From: Clostridium sp. UBA3947
GTDB lineage: Bacteria; Bacillota; Clostridia; Clostridiales; Clostridiaceae
Length of the DNA: 16,237 nt
Direction: 5' to 3'
NCBI GenBank assembly: GCA_002385545.1
Contig: DGDR01000229.1
Coordinates: forward strand, 1 to 16,237
Part shown: positions 6,731 to 12,906 of the stretch, in pieces
How positions within the stretch are numbered: the stretch's first letter is position 1
Layout: each line of letters starts with the position of its first letter
The notes under the pieces: generated by a model
Told to the model about the DNA's origin: nothing
Databases searched by the model: none
What the model saw: only the letters and a program-made list of their open reading frames with translations
Translations under genes and position numbers: made by a program

Positions 6731-8592
6731 GTGAGCATAATAGCAGGGCAAAAATGAAGCATGCAAAGAAACCAGGTGGCTTTGGCCATGGACCTGGCGC
6801 TATGATGGCCGGCGGAGAGAAGGCCCGAGATTTTAAGGGAACTATGAAGAAGCTAATGGACTATTTAGGAGTATATAAAATAGCTATACTCATAGTAGTA
6901 CTATTTGCAGCATCTAGCGCAGCTCTTGCTGTAGCTGGACCTAAGATATTAGGTAATGTTACTACAGAGATTTTCAGAGGTATAATAGCCAAGATTCAAG
7001 GTACTGGAGCTATTGATTTCACATATATTAGGAATACTATGCTGAAGGTTCTTGCCATATATTTAGCTAGTTCCTTGTTTGCATATATACAAGGCTGGAT
7101 AATGTCAGGTGTCTCAATGAAGGTTAGCTATAATCTTAGAAAGGAGCTTTCTGAAAAGATTAATAGGTTACCATTGAAATACTATGATAACACTAACCAC
7201 GGAGAGGTACTGTCCCGTATAACAAACGATGTTGATACCTTAAGCCAAACCCTTAATCAAAGCTTAGGGCAAATTATAACATCAATAACTACTGTAATAG
7301 GTGTCTTTATAATGATGCTCACTATCAGCTGGAAGATGACCTTAGTAACAGTACTGATGCTACCTTTATCCACTATGCTTATTGTTGTTATAGCTTCACG
7401 TTCACAAAAGTATTTTAAGCAACAGCAGGATTATTTAGGAAATGTAAATGGTCATGTAGAGGAAATGTATGGAGGCCATTTAGTAATGAAGGCCTTCAAT
7501 GGGGAAAAGAAAAGTATTGAAAAGTTTGAAAAGCTAAATGGACAGTTGTATGGAGCAGCTTGGAAATCACAATTTTTAACCAGTATAATGATGCCTTTAA
7601 TGGTTTTTGTGGGTAACCTAGGCTATGTAGCTATATGTATTTTAGGAGGCTATTTAGCAGCTCAAGGAGCTATAGCTGTGGGAGACGTTCAAGCCTTTAT
7701 GCAGTATGTACGTCAGTTTAATCAACCAATCTCACAGATAGCCAATATATCAAATATACTACAGCAAACTGCTGCTTCAGCAGAAAGAGTATTTGAATTC
7801 TTAGCGGAGAAAGAGGAAGAGCCAGACACTGATAAGCCAATTAAACTAGAAAAGGTTGAAGGCAGAGTAGAATTTAAAAATGTTCATTTTGGCTACAATC
7901 CAGAAAAGATTATTATAAATGACTTTTCTGCAAGCTTTACTCCAGGACAGAGAATTGCTATCGTTGGACCTACTGGTGCCGGTAAGACTACTATAGTTAA
8001 GCTTTTGATGCGTTTCTACGATGTAAATGAAGGAGCAATATTAATAGATGGTCACGATATAAGAGAGTTTACCCGTGGAGATCTACGTTCCATGTTTGGT
8101 ATGGTTCTGCAGGATACTTGGCTATACAATGATACTATTATGGAAAATATCCGATACGGAAGGCTGGATACCACCGATGATGAGGTTATTAAGGCGGCAA
8201 AGGCTGCCCATGTAGATAGCTTTGTACACAGTCTTCCTAATGGATACAAGATGGTGCTAAATGAAGATGCTACTAATATATCTCAGGGACAGAAGCAGCT
8301 TTTAACAATAGCAAGGGCTATATTAGCAGATCCAAAAATCCTTATATTAGACGAGGCTACAAGCTCTGTTGATACTCGTACCGAAGTTCAAATTCAAAAG
8401 GCTATGGAGAATTTGATGAAAGGTAGAACTAGCTTCATAATTGCTCATAGACTTTCAACTATACGAGATGCAGATTTAATATTAGTTATGAATCATGGAG
8501 ATATTGTAGAGCAAGGTAAGCATGAAGAACTACTAGCAAAGGGCGGCGTATATGCTAATATGTATAATAGCCAGTTCGAAATTGCAGGTTAA
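6727..8592 (+). CDS. ABC exporter half-transporter, catalytic partner
   Basis: The 621-residue second half of the exporter has six membrane segments (about 51-345) and an ATPase domain (about 380-615). Walker A is GPTGAGKT (414-421). Q462, Walker B ILILDE with E543, and H574 are all canonical, but the signature reads ISQGQ (518-522) instead of LSGGQ. Paired with the upstream subunit, this gives one consensus site (this Walker A/B/H plus the partner's LSGGQ) and one degenerate site, so the two must work as a heterodimer. The N-terminus carries a basic, Gly/His-rich cytoplasmic tail (residues 9-36). The ATG start overlaps the upstream stop (ATGA, 6727-6730), implying translational coupling. The operon ends at the terminator at 8645. 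Confidence 0.94.
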   Translation: MSEHNSRAKMKHAKKPGGFGHGPGAMMAGGEKARDFKGTMKKLMDYLGVYKIAILIVVLFAASSAALAVAGPKILGNVTTEIFRGIIAKIQGTGAIDFTYIRNTMLKVLAIYLASSLFAYIQGWIMSGVSMKVSYNLRKELSEKINRLPLKYYDNTNHGEVLSRITNDVDTLSQTLNQSLGQIITSITTVIGVFIMMLTISWKMTLVTVLMLPLSTMLIVVIASRSQKYFKQQQDYLGNVNGHVEEMYGGHLVMKAFNGEKKSIEKFEKLNGQLYGAAWKSQFLTSIMMPLMVFVGNLGYVAICILGGYLAAQGAIAVGDVQAFMQYVRQFNQPISQIANISNILQQTAASAERVFEFLAEKEEEPDTDKPIKLEKVEGRVEFKNVHFGYNPEKIIINDFSASFTPGQRIAIVGPTGAGKTTIVKLLMRFYDVNEGAILIDGHDIREFTRGDLRSMFGMVLQDTWLYNDTIMENIRYGRLDTTDDEVIKAAKAAHVDSFVHSLPNGYKMVLNEDATNISQGQKQLLTIARAILADPKILILDEATSSVDTRTEVQIQKAMENLMKGRTSFIIAHRLSTIRDADLILVMNHGDIVEQGKHEELLAKGGVYANMYNSQFEIAG

Positions 8593-8644
8593 CTGAGGAA
8601 CCATTAGAGCAAAACTCAGCAGAGCATGCTAAGCATAAAAGGAC

Positions 8645-8694
8645 AAAGAACCGGGTCTTTTCCAATCCACCCCAGGAAAAGCCCGGTTCTTTTA
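8645..8694. terminator. Strong intrinsic terminator after the ABC operon
   Basis: AAAGAACCGGG (8645-8655) pairs with CCCGGTTCTTT (8682-8692), and CTTTTCC (8657-8663) pairs with GGAAAAG (8675-8681). Together they make an 18-bp stem with one unpaired T and an 11-base loop, followed by T-rich sequence. It may also stop the convergent small gene at 8750-8887. Confidence 0.9.
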
Positions 8695-8749
8695 TTTTAT
8701 AATAACTCACAAAATCATCAATTCCACAAACACATCCAACATTCAATCT

Positions 8750-8887
8750 CTAACTTCTATCCTCCTTATATCTCTTTGTCTGAAGAGTTTGGCTCTCTAA
8801 GGTTTTTACGCTTTGGCTATTTGCCTTATTGCTACTAGGAGCCTTGTTAGACATTTGATTTTCTGCCTTATTTTTATTTTTAGCCAT
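8750..8887 (-). CDS. Small Lys/Asn/Gln/Ser-rich protein, 45 residues
   Basis: A short frame begins at ATG 8885-8887 with a good ribosome site (AGGAGATAGG, about 9-10 bases upstream) and ends at TAG 8750-8752. The product starts MAKNKNKAENQMSNKAP and is wholly hydrophilic, with many Lys, Asn, Ser and Gln, no cysteine, and no membrane or signal segment. Composition and size recall minor small spore proteins of spore-formers, but I recognise no specific family. A CATACTT segment about 70 bases upstream is only a loose match to a spore-sigma -10. It is convergent with the ABC operon, with terminators on both sides (8645 and 8989). The open frame plus a well-placed ribosome site supports a real gene; function is unknown. 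Confidence 0.6.
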   Translation of the reverse strand: MAKNKNKAENQMSNKAPSSNKANSQSVKTLESQTLQTKRYKEDRS

Positions 8888-8988
8888 ATTTCCTATCTCC
8901 TATCTATGATGGATTTTAAAAAATTCTATTAATATTATTTGCGGATAAGCGGTAAGTATGTATTTCAAATTTTGCTAACTGATACTAA

Positions 8989-9010
8989 AAAAAGCGCTAA
9001 TGCGCTTTTT
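8989..9010. terminator. Compact bidirectional terminator hairpin
   Basis: AAAAAGCGC (8989-8997) and GCGCTTTTT (9002-9010) pair perfectly around a TAAT loop, with A and T runs built into both arms. It lies downstream of aat (minus strand) and upstream of the 45-residue gene, so its likely job is ending the aat transcript. Confidence 0.75.
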
Positions 9011-9034
9011 ATTGTATAGAAAATTATTCTTAAA

Positions 9035-9070
9035 TTTTGACCTCAGGTATTTGACTTCTAAAAGCTGCAG
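9035..9070 (+). repeat. Heptad-repeat intergenic element, copy A (degenerate)
   Basis: In-phase 7-bp units TTTTGAC, CTCAGGT, ATTTGAC, TTCTAAA (9035-9062) are followed by AGCTGCAG. Units and right end match the better copies at 12250-12291 and 12774-12829. The element ends 12 bases past the aat stop, on the aat 3' side. Confidence 0.5.
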
Positions 9071-9080
9071 AATAGCTTTT
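9060..9080 (-). terminator. Hairpin just after the aat stop
   Basis: AAAAGCT (9060-9066) pairs with AGCTTTT (9074-9080) around a 7-base loop, using the right end of repeat copy A. On the minus strand the hairpin ends in TTTT, only a few bases past the aat stop at 9083. It is a weaker candidate than the hairpin at 8989. Confidence 0.4.
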
Positions 9081-9082
9081 TA

Positions 9083-9730
9083 CTAGTATATTCCCTGCTT
9101 TAAAAGCTTTAAATATTCATCACGACTAATCATTACAGCGCCTAGGCTTTCTAGATGCTTGGTATACACTTGACAGTCTATAAAAAGAAAGCCGTCCTTT
9201 TTTAGCTGCTCACAAAGGGTTATAAAGGCTGCCTTTGAGGCATTACTCATTAAAGAAAACATTGATTCACCAAAGAAGCATTTTCCAATGATTAATCCAT
9301 ATAGACCACCTACTAGCTTGTCTTCATACCAAGCCTCAACACTATGGGCAAAGTTTAGTTTATGAAGCCTATAGTAGGCTTCTATCATTTCGTCTGTAAT
9401 CCAAGTGCCTGTAGTGTCCTTTCTTATATTAGCACAATTTGTTATTACATCCCTAAAGCAGGTATCGTAGGTTATTTTGAAGAGATTTTTTTTCAAAATC
9501 TTCCTCATAGAATGGGAAATCCTTATGTCTTTAGGATATAATATAAATCTTGGATCTGGCGACCACCAAAGTATAGGATCACCTTCAGAATACCAAGGAA
9601 AGATACCATTGCAGTAGGCTAACAGTAACCTCTGAGGAGACAGGTCACCATAAGCAGCTAAAAGTCCATCCTTATTGGCTAGGGAAGGATGGGGAAAAAT
9701 TAACTCATCGGTTAAACGAAAAACGGGCAT
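9083..9730 (-). CDS. aat: Leucyl/phenylalanyl-tRNA-protein transferase
   Basis: This enzyme moves Leu or Phe from its tRNA to the N-terminus of proteins that begin with Arg or Lys, marking them for ClpS/ClpP-type degradation (N-degron pathway). Family motifs are complete: MPVFRLTDELIFPHPSLA at the start, GDLSPQRLL, NGIFPWY, PILWWSPDPR (52-61), TGTW with W110, FFGESMFS (152-159, E155) and FIDCQV (183-188, D185 and Q187). An in-frame ATG exists at 9754, but it lies inside the upstream gene. The site GGAGGT at 9737-9742 sits 6 bases before ATG 9730, which also gives the family's usual N-terminus, so I chose 9730 (215 residues). The gene starts 17 bases after the upstream stop, indicating one operon with the 3D-domain gene. 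Confidence 0.95.
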   Translation of the reverse strand: MPVFRLTDELIFPHPSLANKDGLLAAYGDLSPQRLLLAYCNGIFPWYSEGDPILWWSPDPRFILYPKDIRISHSMRKILKKNLFKITYDTCFRDVITNCANIRKDTTGTWITDEMIEAYYRLHKLNFAHSVEAWYEDKLVGGLYGLIIGKCFFGESMFSLMSNASKAAFITLCEQLKKDGFLFIDCQVYTKHLESLGAVMISRDEYLKLLKQGIY

Positions 9731-9747
9731 GGTGATACCTCCAGAGC

Positions 9748-10923
9748 CTACCACTCACCAGGGTAAGCAACTACATGTAGAGTAACAGTTCGGACACCCC
9801 ATCGATAACATTCTGCTTCAGTATTTAAGTATAAATCTATTTTGTACCCCTTTATGGCACCACCAGTATCTGCCGCTATAGCGTAACCATAACCAGGTAT
9901 GTATACCTTTGTACCTAGTGGGATAACCCTTGGATCTACTGCGATAGTACTTAGGCCATCTGGGTCTCTCACAACCTTTATACCCATAGCTGTCAGCCCT
10001 CCACCGCTATAGGCGGTAGCAGTCATTTCATAGGTAGCCTTATATGAAGAAGGACCACGATCTAAAGAAGGGTTATGAGAACTATTTTTTTGAGCTAAAA
10101 TTAGGGCTGCAACTTTTTCATTTCCAATAGAAATATATTTTTCAGCCTTATCCTTTACAGACTTGGTGCTAAGCTGTGGAGCTAAGCTCTTTAAGGTTGC
10201 AACAGCACCTTTCACATCTTCAATATTTGTAGTATTAGAATCGATAACTGAAATGGAATGGGCAATTAGCTTTTCTTCGTTTTCAGCTATTAAAGCTGCT
10301 GCCGCTTCCTTTTCTTGATTAAACTGAACCATTAGGCTTTCTAAACTTGCCTTCTTAGTATTTATCTCTGTAAGACTTGCTTGGTTCTTACTCTTAAGAT
10401 TTTCTAATTCTTGCTTTTTATTTGTTAGCTCATTCATGCTTTTGCTAACTACATCCTTTGACTTTTGCAAATCTGCAAGAAGCTCCTTATCAAGTTCTGC
10501 AAGCTTTTGGGTAGCTTCTAACTTTGATAGAAGATCAGAAAAGCCATTGGCAGTAAGAATTAGAGTTAAAGTACTTTTGTTATAAGAGTTCTTATACAAA
10601 GCCTTTAGTCTTTTATCTGCAATTTCTTGAGTCTTTTTTAATTCTTCATTTAGCTTATTTAATTCATCTTCCTTACTTTTAATTTCCTTTTCAGTATTTG
10701 CAATATCTAATTCATTTTTGCTTATATCAGCTTTAAGCTTATCTATTTCTTGGTTAAGCTTAGATACTTCTTTGCTTATTTCTAGAATCTTTGAGTTTAA
10801 TTCATTATATTTTGCCTTGTTTTCAGCGATAGTGTCCTGTGGTGAATAAGCAGCAAAAACTGATGTGCTAGAGCAAAATATAAATAGAAAAGAAAGAAGC
10901 AAAGGCAGTAGTTTCTTAGACAA
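9748..10923 (-). CDS. Secreted coiled-coil protein with C-terminal 3D domain
   Basis: This 391-residue protein is probably exported and acts on or at the cell wall. A signal peptide (1-25) with hydrophobic core LLPLLLSFLFIF ends at SVFAA. Residues about 30-220 form a long coiled coil of the PcsB/CwlO N-terminal type, rich in Lys, Glu and Leu. The C-terminus (about 298-391) is a 3D domain, named for three conserved Asp: D330 (AVDPRVIPLG), D352 (ADTGG) and D363 (KIDLYL). Related double-psi barrel domains occur in MltA-like lytic transglycosylases and in Firmicutes Sps/YuiC-type muralytic proteins, so peptidoglycan cleavage is a reasonable inference. The start is TTG 10923 behind GGGAGGTG. It leads a two-gene unit with aat. 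Confidence 0.9.
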   Translation of the reverse strand: MSKKLLPLLLSFLFIFCSSTSVFAAYSPQDTIAENKAKYNELNSKILEISKEVSKLNQEIDKLKADISKNELDIANTEKEIKSKEDELNKLNEELKKTQEIADKRLKALYKNSYNKSTLTLILTANGFSDLLSKLEATQKLAELDKELLADLQKSKDVVSKSMNELTNKKQELENLKSKNQASLTEINTKKASLESLMVQFNQEKEAAAALIAENEEKLIAHSISVIDSNTTNIEDVKGAVATLKSLAPQLSTKSVKDKAEKYISIGNEKVAALILAQKNSSHNPSLDRGPSSYKATYEMTATAYSGGGLTAMGIKVVRDPDGLSTIAVDPRVIPLGTKVYIPGYGYAIAADTGGAIKGYKIDLYLNTEAECYRWGVRTVTLHVVAYPGEW

Positions 10924-11054
10924 TTAGGCTACACCTCCCTGTATAGATTATATAGGCAGATAGTTAATTACAACTATTATCTTAAATATGAACAAAAAAA
11001 TGATAAATATTCAATATTTTCAAAGATGTTAAATTATATTATACAATTAAAAAC

Positions 11055-11063
11055 ATTATAACA
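11055..11063 (-). promoter_or_regulatory. Extended -10 promoter for the 3D-domain/aat unit
   Basis: On the minus strand TGTTATAAT (11055-11063) is a full extended -10 element; the -35 region is poor. It would give a leader of about 125 bases before the TTG at 10923. A second, nearer TATAAT on the minus strand lies about 20-30 bases before the start codon with a weak -35, next to an imperfect inverted repeat near 10960-10982. The remainder of 10924-11258 is very AT-rich with no gene visible. Confidence 0.4.
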
Positions 11064-11217
11064 TACTTTTGATAAAAAAAGCTAGTGAAGGATGAAAACG
11101 TTGTAATACGGTGACTATAATACAGATAAAATTTTAAATAATGCTGCATAATCAAAGGTGATATGTCAAGTTTATACATCATGATACAAAATATGACTTT
11201 TAATAGAATCTGTAAAA

Positions 11218-11226
11218 TGGTATAAT
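11218..11226 (+). promoter_or_regulatory. Extended -10 promoter of the parA-like gene
   Basis: TGGTATAAT (11218-11226) matches the TGnTATAAT extended -10 perfectly; no good -35 is seen. Transcription would start near 11233, about 26 bases before the ATG at 11259. Confidence 0.55.
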
Positions 11227-11258
11227 TTATTTAATAGGTGAAAGGTTAGGTGGGGAAT

Positions 11259-12044
11259 ATGAAAATAATTAGTATTGCAACCCTAAAGGGGGGCGTGGGA
11301 AAGACCACTACTGCTGTAACTTTAGCTAGTATATTAGCTTCAGAGTATAATAAAAAAGTTTTACTTATTGATGCGGATCCCCAAGCAAATACTACTTCTT
11401 ATATGAGGAAGGATGAAACAGCAGCAGGCTATCTTAGTATAAAAAATATTTTTGAACATGATGACATCCCTTTGGAGGAAATCGTACAAGACACCTTTAT
11501 TGATAATTTGAGGATTATAGGTAGTACCATTTTATTAACTGGTTCAGAAATGAAAATGGTAACAACGCCAGCAAGAGAATTTGTATTAAAAAGATACTTT
11601 AATAAAAATAAAGAATATTTTCAGCAATATGATTACATAATTTTTGACACAAACCCAAGCATGAATGTAATAAATCAAAATGTGTTTATAGTTTCTGACT
11701 CCATAATATTAATGAGCGATGTGGGTATGGGGGCTTATAAAGGAATTGAACTTTTTGAATTTTTATGGCAAGATATTGCGGACAAGCTATGCATAGACAA
11801 TAACATAAAAGCTGTGCTTTTATCTAAGGTTAAAGATAGAACAAAAATGGCTAGAGAATATAAGAAGATGCTGGAAGATGATGAATTTGGCTCAAAAATG
11901 TTGCTAAAAACCACCATTAAAGATAGTGTTAAGTTTGCTGAAGCAGAGGCAGCTCAAACACCAATTAATTTACTTCCTCCAAATCCTGGAGCTGATCAAT
12001 ATAGGGAAGCAACAAAGGAACTTTTTGAAAGAGGGGTATTATAA
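11259..12044 (+). CDS. ParA/Soj-type ATPase without a ParB partner
   Basis: A 261-residue deviant Walker A ATPase of the ParA/MinD class, whose relatives position DNA or protein cargo by ATP-dependent dimerisation on the nucleoid or membrane. Visible motifs are KGGVGKTT (10-17, with both signature lysines), DADPQAN (38-44) and Walker B IIFDTNPS (127-134). There is no N-terminal HTH, unlike many plasmid ParA. A GTG at 11250 is in frame, but ATG 11259 gives the standard ParA start MKIISIATLKGG and has TAGGTGGGG just ahead, so I prefer it. The gene is alone: a strong terminator follows at 12125 and no parB or parS site is apparent. Its cargo is unknown; a relic of a plasmid or integrated element is possible. 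Confidence 0.88.
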   Translation: MKIISIATLKGGVGKTTTAVTLASILASEYNKKVLLIDADPQANTTSYMRKDETAAGYLSIKNIFEHDDIPLEEIVQDTFIDNLRIIGSTILLTGSEMKMVTTPAREFVLKRYFNKNKEYFQQYDYIIFDTNPSMNVINQNVFIVSDSIILMSDVGMGAYKGIELFEFLWQDIADKLCIDNNIKAVLLSKVKDRTKMAREYKKMLEDDEFGSKMLLKTTIKDSVKFAEAEAAQTPINLLPPNPGADQYREATKELFERGVL

Positions 12045-12124
12045 TAAAAGTTAGATTAAGAGCTTGATAGCATTGATTTACATCTATGGCCGGTATAAAT
12101 GTAGAGGTCTTTCTAAAGTAAAAT

Positions 12125-12178
12125 AAAAGGCAAAGATATGGATTAGAGCATAATCTATATCTTTGCCTTTTGTTTTTT
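12125..12178 (+). terminator. Strong intrinsic terminator after the parA-like gene
   Basis: A 21-bp stem with one G-T pair joins AAAAGGCAAAGATAT (12125-12139) plus GGATTA to TAATCT plus ATATCTTTGCCTTTT (12157-12171). The 5-base loop is GAGCA and the stem is followed by GTTTTTT. Confidence 0.92.
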
Positions 12179-12215
12179 GACCTAAAGAATTGCTGATGTA
12201 TACAGGAGGATATAA

Positions 12216-12236
12216 AAAAGCTGCTTAGCAGCTTTT
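12216..12236. terminator. Terminator-like hairpin at the left end of repeat copy B
   Basis: AAAAGCTGC (12216-12224) pairs perfectly with GCAGCTTTT (12228-12236) around TTA. It lies about 50 bases past the stop of the minus-strand gene at 12287 and runs straight into the repeat element. Its sequence matches the AAAAGCTGC end of copy A, so it may be the element's own terminus. Confidence 0.6.
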
Positions 12237-12292
12237 AGATGTTAGATAGTTCTGACCTCCCATTTCCGACTTCTGACCTCCGACATCTAAAA
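12233..12292 (+). repeat. Heptad-repeat intergenic element, copy B, with inverted ends
   Basis: Six in-phase 7-bp units, TTCTGAC, CTCCCAT, TTCCGAC, TTCTGAC, CTCCGAC, ATCTAAA, occupy 12250-12291. A perfect 10-bp inverted repeat brackets the array: TTTTAGATGT (12233-12242) and ACATCTAAAA (12283-12292). The right end contains the stop codon of the minus-strand gene (12287-12289). The unit resembles the heptanucleotide STRR arrays described in cyanobacteria. Confidence 0.7.
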
Positions 12293-12565
12293 GTGCGGTT
12301 GCAATTTTCTATATAAATACCATTTATCCTCAGAGGGATAATACCTTATGTACCAGGTCTCTTTTATAGAATTTACTTCTACTAGGCAAGTATAGGCTAT
12401 TGTATCTATACCATCAATTTTTTCATTGTCCCGTCTTATAACTCTATCAACATAGTAGGCTGTAGGACCTTCAATTCCTTCATTCATAAATATTAGGGTA
12501 GGAATTAATAAGCCTGCAGGGTCAGTTCTTGTGGATACTACTATTTCTAATAATTCAGCTTTCAT
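12287..12565 (-). CDS. Unknown 92-residue protein
   Basis: I do not recognise the family. The product is a soluble, mixed alpha/beta-looking protein with acidic and aromatic character, no signal peptide or membrane segment and a single cysteine. The C-terminal half is rich in Trp/Tyr (TWYIRYYPSEDKWYLYRK), which suggests beta strands. The start ATG 12565 has AGGAGAGTG at 12570-12578. A good promoter (12587-12614) and an overlapping near-palindrome suggest dedicated regulation. The last codons and stop lie inside repeat copy B, so the C-terminus (about KLQPHF) may have been altered by that element. It stands alone between terminators. Evidence for a real gene is good; function is unknown. Confidence 0.7.
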   Translation of the reverse strand: MKAELLEIVVSTRTDPAGLLIPTLIFMNEGIEGPTAYYVDRVIRRDNEKIDGIDTIAYTCLVEVNSIKETWYIRYYPSEDKWYLYRKLQPHF

Positions 12566-12586
12566 ATTTCACTCTCCTAGATAAAG

Positions 12587-12614
12587 ATTATCTCACATAA
12601 GTAAAGTTTGTCAA
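12587..12614 (-). promoter_or_regulatory. Promoter of the 92-residue unknown gene
   Basis: On the minus strand a perfect TTGACA (12609-12614) and GATAAT (12587-12592, 5 of 6) are separated by 16 bases. They lie about 20 bases upstream of the gene's start. Confidence 0.65.
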
Positions 12615-12644
12615 CATTGGTCAGTATATATACTGGTAATGTTG
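12612..12644. promoter_or_regulatory. 33-bp near-palindromic operator candidate
   Basis: Arms CAACATT (12612-12618) and AATGTTG (12638-12644) flank a perfect 14-bp palindrome CAGTATATATACTG (12622-12635), with short unmatched steps (GGT and GT) between. The left arm overlaps the -35 box of the minus-strand promoter by three bases, the usual place for a repressor site. Size and symmetry fit TetR- or GntR-type repressors, but no regulator gene is adjacent. The rest of 12566-12906 holds repeat copy C and the helD promoter. Confidence 0.6.
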
Positions 12645-12773
12645 TCCTCAATCTTTGACTGGTCATATAATCTCCATAAGCTCGGGACACTTTTTTACTC
12701 TATAGGAAATTATATATTTCATAAATTATGTATAATGCATATGATATCAGGTTCCAGATGTCTTATATCTTAG

Positions 12774-12829
12774 TTCCGACATCCGACATATGACATATGA
12801 CCTCTGACTTCTGCTCTCTGCTTTCTAAA
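12774..12829 (+). repeat. Heptad-repeat intergenic element, copy C
   Basis: Eight consecutive in-phase 7-bp units: TTCCGAC, ATCCGAC, ATATGAC, ATATGAC, CTCTGAC, TTCTGCT, CTCTGCT, TTCTAAA. It ends in TCTAAA like copies A and B and has the same strand orientation. Left of the array, GATGTC (12757-12762) pairs with GACATC (12778-12783). CTGCTCT (12811-12817) pairs with AGAGCAG (12829-12835) at the right end. It sits immediately upstream of the helD promoter. Confidence 0.75.
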
Positions 12830-12849
12830 GAGCAGTAGCATTTTCCATT

Positions 12850-12877
12850 TTGCTACTATTGTTATTTATAGTATAAT
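12850..12877 (+). promoter_or_regulatory. Promoter of helD
   Basis: TTGCTA (12850-12855, 4 of 6) and a perfect TATAAT (12872-12877) are separated by 16 bases, with transcription expected near 12884. An inverted repeat AGTAGCA (12834-12840)/TGCTACT (12851-12857) overlaps the -35 and could be an operator. Confidence 0.5.
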
Positions 12878-12906
12878 TAGAGAGTTACATATGGAGGTGA
12901 AGAAAT

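Noticed and set aside
8626..8838. 70-residue plus-strand frame after the ABC operon
   Set aside because: It begins before and runs through a strong terminator hairpin, has no good ribosome site, and is antisense to the better supported 45-residue gene.
12287..12565. Toxin-antitoxin or defence role for the 92-residue gene
   Set aside because: A small gene with an operator suggests it, but there is no partner gene, no HTH and no toxin motif visible.
12774..12829. Tandem repeats as a CRISPR array
   Set aside because: The units are contiguous 7-mers with no spacers and no cas genes are present.
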